Under the pieces are notes generated by a model. The model did not search any database. It had not been told where the DNA came from and worked only from the letters and a program-made list of their open reading frames with translations. Below, piece by piece: positions 23,380 to 32,674 of a stretch of DNA of 64,000 nt (positions are counted from its first letter, which is position 1; the number at the start of each line of letters is the position of its first letter). Position numbers and translations under genes: made by a program. Source of the stretch: Argyresthia goedartella (lineage: Eukaryota > Arthropoda > Insecta > Lepidoptera > Argyresthiidae); NCBI GenBank assembly GCA_949825045.1, contig OX463816.1, positions 16,673,579-16,737,578 of the forward strand. Direction: 5' to 3'.

Positions 23380-24362
23380 ATATTGATACGGTCACCTTAA
23401 AATATTGTAAGTTAACCAATAACTTAAAACTGAACGATAAAGTTAAAAAGGTATTTCCTTGTATATGTAGGTATAGGTACTAAATGAAGTTGCCGACTTG
23501 GTTTTACATAGATCTCACATATTTTAACGACTGAGTAATCTACGCTGCGAGACTGGCTTGATTTTTGTACATGCCTGCATGTTTTTGATGGGATGAATTT
23601 TTCTGCCACCCCGAATTGATAATGCTTTTTTGTTAGGCATATTTGAATCTTCTGTAGCAAACTTTTTAATTTGCAAGCCGACTGGCTATTAGTTTGTTTT
23701 TTACAATTAGGAATTTAAGTCTAGTATGCTACTGTTACGATTCTTGGATCATCACTCGTCACTATTTTCTTGAACTCCGAGCTGAAAGCATTTACGATTT
23801 CTTTAACTTTCTTGGGTAAAAATGTGTAAATAGTATTCCTACTGTAAATTTTTGTAGCTGATTGCTGTCCCCAACTCTTGGGTATGTATTTTTCTAGCCC
23901 TTTTTCATTTCTGGTTTCTGTCTGTAATAAATTCTATCCCTACAGCTTCTGACTCGATTACAACGCCCTTGATAGCTAACTAACCTCAAGGCTTTCCGTC
24001 GCGGTATCTGCGTGCAACGACGGTCTAAGAGCGTCAAGGAGCATTCACTTTCATCTCATGTTCTCCGACTGGTCTGATCTTTTCAGGGTTCCTCTGCACA
24101 TCCGTGTTTCAGAGTACCTGGCACTTTCTCCTGCACATCCCTGTTTCCTGGCTCATGGCATCTTTCCTGAACATTACTTGCTTAAACTGGGTCTCTACTG
24201 TTGGAGGACGCCACGATCAGCCCTCAAAGACATCGCATCCCTACTGAAGACCTGCCAGGGGAATCTCTCTCCAGGCCTTCAATTTAACCATCTGAGTTCT
24301 GTGAAACCCACACCCTAGCCGCCGTATCTCTACTTATAAATAAACCTTGTAAATAATGTAAC
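23380..24362. other. Anonymous block shared with unit B
   Basis: Matches 39970-40947. The first 200 bp are a diverged inverted copy of 20590-20808. No family recognised. One open minus frame is listed separately. A TATAAATAAACC-like stretch near 24335-24348 could be a polyadenylation-type signal on the plus strand, but no gene ends there that I can identify. Confidence 0.5.
23721..23933 (-). other. 70-codon open frame, unknown, duplicated in unit B
   Basis: Open between two stops, without an ATG start. Contains EKYIPKSWGQQS and PKKVKEIVNAFSSEFKK. The unit-B copy (40314-40526) has the same length and is also open, with two visible changes (Thr/Lys, Glu/Asp), both amino-acid altering. It may be an old exon or transposon piece; I do not recognise it. 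Confidence 0.35.
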
Positions 24363-24385
24363 TATTTTTTCTCCATAGTTAGGGG
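24363..24385 (+). repeat. Target-site duplication, left copy (23 bp)
   Basis: TATTTTTTCTCCATAGTTAG followed by GGG. Identical to 29988-30010. Present once, uninterrupted, at 40948-40970 in unit B. Confidence 0.93.
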
Positions 24386-26183
24386 GAGTGGCGTTTGTGT
24401 TACCGGACCGAACGGACGTGTCTATAGACCTCCGACATCTTGCAAACGCATTTAAACAAACAATAGTTTACAACCCGGCGCGCGCCTTTGTTCTGTCTCT
24501 GGTTTCTCGCGTTTCGGAGATTTTGTATCAGCTAGATGATATGAGAGTGTCTAATATAGCTACAAGTGTGAAAGTAGAGTGCGTAAAGTGTGAATTAGAT
24601 AGGTTCTGAGCTGCGCCCTACCAGATAATAGGCTACGCCACGCTGCTGTGACAATACGTGTACAATATTGTGTACGACAATAGGTGCACATAGCTGAGAG
24701 ACAACTCAACGAGTATTGCCTGGTGAGCCCGTTCCTACTCAGTGTCCTAACGCATGCAACCAATATTTATCTCCACAGACGAATCTACTACAAGAGACCC
24801 CGAGTTTACGTCTCACGCAATACATAACAGTACTCCCTAACAACACGCCGTTATCCTGGAGTATTAACCGACCCTATTCAGCACATTAGGTGTGTCATGA
24901 CACTGGGATATCTCCTCAGCAGTAACCTAACCTTATCAATGAATTGCTTTCTCCGGACACACAAACGATTACATAGGACGTAGAATCTTCATTATTTAAG
25001 GTATTTCTTAAGTGAATCTAACCCATAAAATTAAGCTCTCTCAACAGCAACAACCTGAGAAACAGACTTATTTCATTTCATCACAGACATTCGTGGTGCT
25101 TGATACATCATCATAAATACTAAGTCAATAGAAACTAGAGTTGCGCAACGAGTCGTGGTGTTATCCCACGCCAAGAGGCAGGTCCTTTCATGCACTTCCT
25201 GCAGGCACGTGAATAAGGACACTAAAACCCAAACAATACCGGACAGAAAAAGTTAAACAAAAGAGATAAATTACGACAAAAAAACATTCCTCAAACTAAC
25301 ACAGCTGCAAAACGGCGAAGCAAATACGACTTTTTTTTTTGCAACAAGCCCCTTCTCTGGACAACGAGCTAAGAAAAAACGAATTCCAACGAGCAATAAA
25401 CAATAGGGCTTTGCACAGGGACTGAACCTCGACCCGTGTCACGGACCTCACTACTACGCACTAATGAAGTGAACTGAAGTAGGTGATGTCAGTGCAGAGA
25501 GTATCACTAGCTGAGCAACAACCTGGTGAGATTGCTCCGATTAAGATAGCCCTGTATCAGATAAAACAGCAAAACTAACTTTATATCTGGCAGGTAACAT
25601 CCTTCGTAATGCTGGTTACCATTTCATAAACAGATACCGCTCTAGCTCCAAATTACTACGCCAACTCTAAACTATTCCATAGGCATAGTCCCGTACAAAT
25701 AGGTAGGTGATAGGTATACGAAAATACAAAACTAGGCAGGAACCTACCCAAGCACAATAAAACAAAACTAAACTATTTGCCACCATCCGGTCCAACCAGC
25801 CCATCTTGACCTGTTACAAAATAAAATAAACAATAATGCAAGCCTACTGCATATTCTGAGAAATAGCGAGTAAAAGCCAACACTTGTACATCATAAAAGG
25901 ATCATTTTACTATCTTGCAGAAAACAGGCAATTAACGAAAGGCAGCTGACGAACAATAACAAAATAAAATCAAAGACTCTTTGTCCTAAGCGGGTCTCTC
26001 TCACGCCTATTTTATAGCTTCCAGGCCCATCCTCCAATTCTCTTAGAAAATACCGAGAATAAGTGCGCAAAGATACGCACAAACTTTGACAGCCACAACC
26101 CGTACCATTAACAATAGGTACGTAGGTAGTTCAAATTAATCAAATTAGCTCTAAGTTCTTTCTTTCAATAACATTCCAAAAAG
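24386..26183 (+). other. 1.8-kb 5' region of the OTU LINE
   Basis: No long frame. At the very start 73 codons are open (24388-24609) from a GTG, with no ATG and no domain; it may be a remnant or chance. The rest is C-rich and A-rich with scattered stops on both strands. RTE elements often have short 5' regions, so this is unusually long; a decayed ORF1 is possible but I could not show it. Confidence 0.5.
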
Positions 26184-29100
26184 ATGAAAGCCTTATCAAT
26201 GCCGAGAGATGGTAACTGCCTATTCCACGCAATTGCTGACCAAATTAATCACCTATATCAATTAACACTCGACCACACCCACATTCGTAAGGACCTAGTT
26301 AAATATGTAGAAGAAAACTGCGATGAACAGAACATAAAGTTTGCAATCGCCGAGCCTGAAGAAACCCTCAATGACTACATTAAAAATCTGCGCAATTACG
26401 GCACTTGGGCTGGAGAGGAGATTATAATAGCAGCCGCCGAATACTTTCTAATTAACGTAACAATCCACCAGCAAAATACACCATCGCTCACATACAGGCC
26501 CAAGAATCCCGCGGATGCAGTGGGATCTATCAACCTCAACTTCACAGGAAACCACTACGACAGCTTATACTTGCTTGAATCACAAAATTTACCCACGAAT
26601 CTAGCAACCGACAGCCAAACTGATAACAACATACCTTCCCCGATACTTAAGGCAACACCCATGACCTCCTCAGGGTCAACCATAACATCAATAGATGACA
26701 TCCCTGACAACACCGGATACACGATGACACGACACAGCCCCATATTTAAACCAAAAGTCACATGCGAGCGTATGCGCATTGCTACTTGGAACGTTAGAGG
26801 ATGCGCCGAAATACCTAAGAGACTCAACATTGATGCTGAATTGACAAACAGCAACATACATATAGCCTGTATACAGGAAACAAGCATGACATCGGGGACA
26901 TACGTGTCAAAACACTATCTCTGGTATCTATCAGGCACAACCAGCATCGCACACTGTGGCTTAGCTATACTAATTAGAAAGGACCTGAACTTAACGGTCC
27001 ACAATATAAATCGCGACCTGAAAACCATGGCAGCAACAATAACATCGGCCACTAATACACTATATGTAATAAACGCACATATCCCCAGCTCTTCCACTAG
27101 AGCAACCGCAGCGTTTTCGCAACTTATAAAGATTATTCAAAAGAAACCAAACAAAGCCAAAATATTAATGCCAGGTGACTTTAACGCGCATATCGGACTA
27201 GGCGATACAAAGGAATACAGGAAAAAGGGAATTATAGGAACAAATCTCCTACACAAATCATCAAATATCATCGGAGAAATGCTAATGGATATCTGTTCCC
27301 GCGAAAACTTAAAAATAGAAACCACCTGGGCTCGCAAGTCATGTCGGGCCACATGGTCTAACGGGAAAACAAAATCACAACTAGACCATATAATTATCTC
27401 GAATAATGCGCCACACACATTTAACTTCATCAGAGGACAATGGAGCTACCTGCATATTTCCGACCACAAGATAATCTGGAGTGAAATAGACCCACTAAAC
27501 CTGCTTCCAAGAACTGGCGACACGCAAATGGAATCAACAAAGAGTACAACCCAAACTAAGTACAAAGCGATAACAGCTTAAAAGTTCAACTATAAACAGT
27601 GTTCGTACACCGCCCTAGCACGAGATGAAATGAATGACACAAAAGTAAAATACCATAACGGGATTATGGAAGAACTTACGGCGAACAACTACAAATTTAT
27701 AGAAAATGACGACGAATATACGCCCGACATTTCGTGGGAATCTATTACAGGGGTTATGAAGTCAGTAGCCCAAAAAACACTTTCCGTAAAACCCGCTAGA
27801 TCGCGGGAACACCGAATTGCTCTGGCAAATTTACAAAAGGCCAAATTCCTTAAAAGACGTCGACCAAGCGACCAAACAATCAATAAACAACTCAAAGAAT
27901 GCCGACGACGTCTTGAGGAAATTATTGATAATGAAGAAAAACGAGAATGCAGAGCATTTTTTTGAAGGCCAAATCGAGTACCACTATTACAGACGACACC
28001 AGCTTCAATCGAGACGGTGGAAAAAACAACGATTTATCCCAATGTCACGCTGGGAACAGAAATTAAGGAAATCAGAAGGCCCTAAAATTATGATTATCCC
28101 TAACGAAACTTCATTAAACCCTGACTATCTAGAAAATGGTCCAACAATAGCCGACATAAAAACGATAATCAGCCGCATGCGTAACGGAACAGCGCCGGGT
28201 ACAGATCAGGTAGTCCCGGAACTGTACAAAGGAATATCGCCACAACTGTTAAAGGTTATTACCAAAACAATGCACAGAGCATGGACAGAAAATATAATAC
28301 CGGAGTCCTGGAATGAAACGGTCCAAGTACCTATCCCCAAAATCAGAAACCCGCAAGACACCAATGACTATCGCCGTATAACAATGTATAATACAGGATA
28401 TCGCATATACGCGACATACCTGCTCATCACACTAGACGAGATAACAAAAGAACTCGGGAACTACCAAGCAGCATTTCTCCGCAATAGATCCACTGATGAC
28501 CACATCTTCACACTACGCAGAGTATTAGACGAAGAATGGCGCGCGGGTAACAGAACATATGTACTGGCGCTAGATATCGCCAAAGCATTTGATACTATAG
28601 ACCTAAACGTGCTCAAGGATATTCTTCTTTCAAGGACCAATAAGATTTTAACCAATAGGATAATAAGAGCCTGCATGTATGAACGGACCTGCATCAAATG
28701 GTTCAGACAGCAAAGTAACTTGATCAACAAAGGAAAAGGAGTAAAACAAGGCTGTCCACTGTCACCAAGACTATTTACAATATTAATGGATGATGTCCTC
28801 AAAACACTGGAAGAAGAAATTCCCAACATAAAACTGGACCAAGATGAAGAAATAGTCTTACCACTTATTCTCTCCTTCGCGGATGACCTCCTCATCGTTT
28901 GTCAAGATTTACAACATAACGTAACAAATCGTCACGCACTTGAAAGCACTATTAAAAATAGTAGGGCTCGATACTAACGAAACAAAGACGAAAATTCTTA
29001 TAAGAGACCCCATAAACACCCAGCGCCCACAAGTGATCGTATTGGACGGAGATCCAATACGACCCGTAGACGAAATAAAATATCTCGGCAAATATATAAC

Positions 29101-29736
29101 GGCAGGACATAGTAGGAGAGACACAATAAAGAAGAGATGCCGGCAAGCCATAGGCAATTCCAAGGTCCTAATGCATTTTATAAAGAAATCCAACATGGAC
29201 TGGAAAATAGTACGCCTGATTTACAAAATGGTTATAGCACCGTGTATAACATACGGACTTAAAGCGGCAGCCCCCACCAAAGCAAACCGTTCTAGACTAA
29301 GAAAATATGAACGCCTGATCCTCAGAGACATGTTCGAGAACGCCAGAAGCTATCCAAGACACCACAAAATTCATGACTTACTACAGGGCAAAACAATAAC
29401 CAAACAAATAAAAACCATCGGATGTGTTACTATACACATATTCTACGACGCCCACAAAAACACCTACTCCACGCTGCATTGAAATACGAAGCAAAGAAGA
29501 AGAAAGTTGGCAGACCCATTTACACCTGGAAAGATTCCCTTAAGCATGACATCAAATACTACGGTAAAGAACACAGTTACTGGACAGAATCAGCACACAA
29601 CAGGGACGAAGTCAGAAAGGCATCGAGCCAAATATACCATATTCCAGAAACAGACAGCGAAAGCGAAACGGAGACTTTACCGGATAACCCAAACGAACAC
29701 GACAGGACAGGAAACTCAACCTATAACAATCCCTGA
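26184..29736 (+). pseudogene. OTU protease-endonuclease-RT polyprotein
   Basis: ATG 26184. Residues 1-130 form an OTU-type cysteine protease (deubiquitinase fold): PRDGNCLFHA with Asp9/Cys12, YGTWAGEEIIIAAA, and His124 in NHYDSL. An AP-like endonuclease begins at Met197 (RIATWNVRG), with CIQET, PGDFNAHIG, LDHIIIS and SDHKI, all key residues present. A TAA (27579-27581) then interrupts a frame that continues open on both sides. A shift in a 7-T run (27957-27963) leads to the RT: NGTAPGTDQV, ALDIAKAFDTID, GVKQGCPLSPRLF and FADD (28876-28887). Further shifts lie near 28930-28960 and 29420-29440; the tail carries GRPIYTWKDSLKHDI. The N-terminal OTU domain is unusual for LINEs. It could process the polyprotein or act on host ubiquitin; neither is shown here. 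Confidence 0.9.
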
Positions 29737-29966
29737 AAATAGAAGGAAAACATGAAGTTGAAGAAAACAACAGCTGCTCTCCAAATCCTATATCCTCCCC
29801 ATTCCACATATCCTATATTGGCTTCAGGCTGAAGAGTCGGTCGATTGAATTCACGCTCCTACCTCTCCTATCGAGCAGGTCATTCCGCCCCCCCTCAAAA
29901 CTCGTGCTCTCTGGTATGCCGGCCGAAAGACCGGAACAGGTTTAGAACCCTGGCTGGAGAAGCACC

Positions 29967-29987
29967 ATTCATTCATTCATTCATTCA
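29967..29987 (+). repeat. ATTC tetranucleotide tail of the LINE
   Basis: Five ATTC units directly before the right target duplication. Simple-repeat 3' tails in place of poly-A are typical of RTE and related LINEs. Confidence 0.9.
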
Positions 29988-30010
29988 TATTTTTTCTCCA
30001 TAGTTAGGGG
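29988..30010 (+). repeat. Target-site duplication, right copy (23 bp)
   Basis: Identical to 24363-24385. Confidence 0.93.
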
Positions 30011-30259
30011 ATGATAATAATATAATACCTTGGACACTATTTACAATCATTGATCTAGCCCCAAACTAGGATTCCCTGTATCTTGGGTACTAGACAACGA
30101 TACACATACGTATATAGATAAATACTATACTTAGATAGATAAACAACCATCACTAGGGTACAAACATCCGTTCTCATCAACCTAATATTTGCCCCCACCG
30201 GGACTCAAACCCTTGGATTCGTAGGCAGGGTTACTGCCGACTCGGCCATTCGGGTCGCC
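30011..30259 (-). repeat. tRNA-derived SINE
   Basis: The minus strand starts GGCGACCCGAATGGCCGAGT. It has an A box (TGGCCGAGTCGG) and a B box (GGTTTGAGTCC) spaced as in tRNA-derived RNA polymerase III promoters, then a body of about 170 bp and an AT-rich trinucleotide tail. Acceptor pairing is lost, so it is not a tRNA gene. A second copy sits at 40971-41219 by unit duplication, and an independent one at about 34217-34420. Confidence 0.82.
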
Positions 30260-30951
30260 GAAAATGCTCATCTGGAATCTCTACCCGTTTCACTGGCACC
30301 CACTCTAAAATTACTCTGATGGTTATTTTTTGTGTCTGGGTATATGTGTGTGTAGTTAGCTATCTAGTGCAGTATTTTTATCAGAAGTGGTAGTTGATGC
30401 AGCTATTTTTGCTTTGTTAAATTGTCTGTTTGACATTTTCTTTAATATTATCTACAAACCGGTCGTAAATTTCAGGATTATTTTTACTAACTGAACTGTG
30501 TAACTAACCTCCTTTCTGCATATTCTATATCTTTCTTTGAAAATAAAATTTTGACTGCCTGCTGTCACAGTAATTAAATTGTAATAGATGCTGTTATTTT
30601 CAGTTTGTAAATATCTATTTCGCAACGTTTTATCCCAAAATTCTCAGTATGCGACCCAAAATTATTTCTATGTAACTATTCTTTACTCTGATGTTTTATT
30701 CCGTAGAATTCTGTCAGCTATAATTTTTTGACATGTCTGAGATTACAAACCTTTTTGGCCGGGCACATTTTTCAATTTCAATACGAGTCTGAACATCTGA
30801 GTCCATACATTTTATTTGTTAGTGAATATATCCATTTTATTAAGTGCGGCGTTTGTAATAAAAAGGGGATTTACGGCGAGTGATAATTACGTCCCTTTTC
30901 ATCACAGACAGTAAAAAACTATATAAAGAAAACATATTTTTATTAAAATCT
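30260..30951. other. AT-rich block shared with unit B
   Basis: Matches 41220-41878 closely. No domain-bearing frame. In unit B a SINE has entered at the right end. Confidence 0.5.
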
Positions 30952-30978
30952 CTAATCATCTTTAATAATAATATCACT

Positions 30979-31026
<48 letters not shown>

Positions 31027-31149
31027 GCTGACATGAATAATTAAAGAGTCAGCGACTATATCAATCACATTATCGAGGATGACGATTTGATTGATACACC
31101 ACGAGGATGCTTCTTTCTGGGAGACAGAAAGTCTGTCTCTTGTGCTCTG
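30952..31149 (-). other. Open frame with Asp repeat, unknown
   Basis: 65 codons between stops, no ATG, reading SWCINQIVILDN, ADSLIIHVS, then a run of about 15 Asp from the CAT microsatellite and DESDIIIKDD. A matching frame exists in unit B with a longer repeat. It may be a decayed exon, and the repeat alone makes it open; weak support. Confidence 0.22.
30981..31026 (+). repeat. CAT trinucleotide microsatellite, unit A
   Basis: About 15 CAT units. The unit-B copy (42358-42412) is longer, consistent with repeat slippage since duplication. Confidence 0.92.
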
Positions 31150-31193
31150 TCAGATGGGGCTGCTTCCCGGGAAGGGCCAGGCTGTGGCTCCAT
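31065..31193 (-). other. 42-codon frame, unknown, duplicated in unit B
   Basis: Starts MEPQPGPSREAAPSD and ends SSSSIM. It is present in unit B near 42452-42580 with the same ATG context and little change. The composition (Pro/Ser/Lys) resembles low-complexity N-termini of transposase-like proteins, but nothing specific can be claimed. Confidence 0.25.
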
Positions 31194-31640
31194 AACGTTT
31201 ATAAAAATCAACGAACAATCACAACAAGAAATGTCAACAAGAAAAAACTTAACAGAATAACAGGAACTTAACTATTTAACAAGATATTAACAACAAATAG
31301 CAGCAAACACCGAGAACACATGAGCGCATTGATATATCTTTGCTGATATCTACCAATATAATTTGTTCGCCATATACTTCGTAGCGTAGAATCACGTTCC
31401 AAATGTTAAATATTTCTGCATCCATCTGACAAAGCAGGTCTTTTGAGTGCACACTTTTAAATTATTTGCTGTGGGGCTGTGAAGTGTTAAGTAGTGTCCA
31501 ATGGAGCGCAACACTGACAGCTAAACGTCGATATCCACAGAACAAATATTACTCTCACGTCTACGGTAGTACCTTGTTTACGTTTATATCAAGTATCGGG
31601 TTTCGATTTTGTGCTTATAATTGCGATATAAAATCACAAA

Positions 31641-31859
31641 ATGTATTCGCTGATGACTGTGCGGAAACTTCAAACTGAGCTTCGAAGGAGAAATACATCA
31701 GTAGCTGAAAAAAGCTCATCAGATAGAAAGGTAAACATTTTAAGAATTCGAGGTAATGTTTCGTATTTTCCTCAAATTGATGAAATTCATTTACAACAAT
31801 GTGGTTTCTATTCAAGATTGGAGGCGTACGACCATAACAAACACTTTGGAGGGTATTAG
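31641..31859 (+). pseudogene. SAP-domain-like fragment with 86-bp intron
   Basis: The ATG at 31641 encodes MYSLMTVRKLQTELRRRNTS, and a later LEAYDHNKHFGG. Together these resemble a SAP DNA/RNA-binding motif, in which LxVxxLxxxLxxRG is followed by a basic turn and LIERLEAYD. The two halves are separated by 31731-31816, which begins GTAAAC and ends TTCTATTCAAG, a good short GT-AG intron. The A-run before the donor has 6 A here and 7 in unit B; spliced phase needs a different length, so both copies look broken. Source unknown: a host gene or a gene carried by a repeat. Confidence 0.5.
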
Positions 31860-32674
31860 GATATTCCAGAAGACCACCCTGATGTATAGTGCCCTCAGAT
31901 ACATACCGAAATATCAACGCTGATACACCACTTCATAAAATAAGCAAATCTCATCAAACTATGATAAACAGTATCTGATCGTAAATCTATTTACCGCCTT
32001 TTTTTATTATTTATCCCTAAATAATCCCTTTCATTGAAATACAATGCACACAGCCGCGAATCAGACGCGATGCATTACTTGCCTTTGAAGTTTTTAAATC
32101 CACAAGGCACTTTCCCACAGTCTTCGTGAGAAATTGGCAGTTTTGCGCCCTATTGTGTGTTGCATCTCTGATGTTTAGTAGAAACTGGTGATTGAACGTG
32201 AAATAGTCGAATTTTCTGTCCCGACGCTGTTAACTAAACAGCGAGTAAAGGCACGCTGCGAGTACAAGAGGAGGAGGGGCGCCGGGAACGTTGCTACTCG
32301 CAAAAAAATAGAATATACTTCTATTTGCCTCACTTCGCTGATTACTGATTAGTAATCGCTCACACTTAACACCGGCTGTTCAGACGTTGCTAGTATTTTA
32401 CACTTCACAGCCACACTTTACACCTGCACTTTACACTAATCAAAATGAATAAAATAATAATTGTCCTCATAAAGAGCCTTATGATATCTGAAATGTTAGA
32501 ATTCTACGGAATAAAAAATCAGAGTTTAGGTAATTTTCGATCTGAGTCACTATTATATTTCTACAGCGTGTGTCATAAAATAATTTCTATTCTCTTTGTT
32601 TCTTTATAAACTTTATAAATAGGAGTCTTAAATGTAAAGTACATACCCACTGACCTAACTTCTTACTACCTACT
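31860..32674. other. Possible 5' region of the old Gypsy element
   Basis: Matches 48304-49114. It contains GGGGCGCCGGGAACGTTGC near 32277-32297, which looks somewhat like a primer-binding site, 0.4 kb before gag. No second LTR was found to confirm this. Confidence 0.35.

Larger units (their letters stand above)
24386..29987 (+). mobile_element. OTU-protease LINE (RTE-like), 5.6 kb
   Basis: Flanked by a perfect 23-bp target duplication, with the empty site preserved at 40948-40970, so both ends are known to the base. Long 5' region, a polyprotein with OTU-type protease, AP-like endonuclease and RT, and a 3' ATTC repeat tail (29967-29987). The endonuclease-RT layout and the GRP..TW..SLKHDI C-terminus resemble RTE-type LINEs. 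The copy looks full length, although one stop and three frameshifts disable it. Confidence 0.92.

Noticed and set aside
30190..30259. Possible tRNA gene (A and B boxes on minus strand)
   Set aside because: Acceptor ends do not pair and the sequence continues into a repeated body; it is the head of a SINE.
30840..31034. Minus-strand ORF with a run of methionines
   Set aside because: Produced by reading the CAT microsatellite in one frame; no other support.
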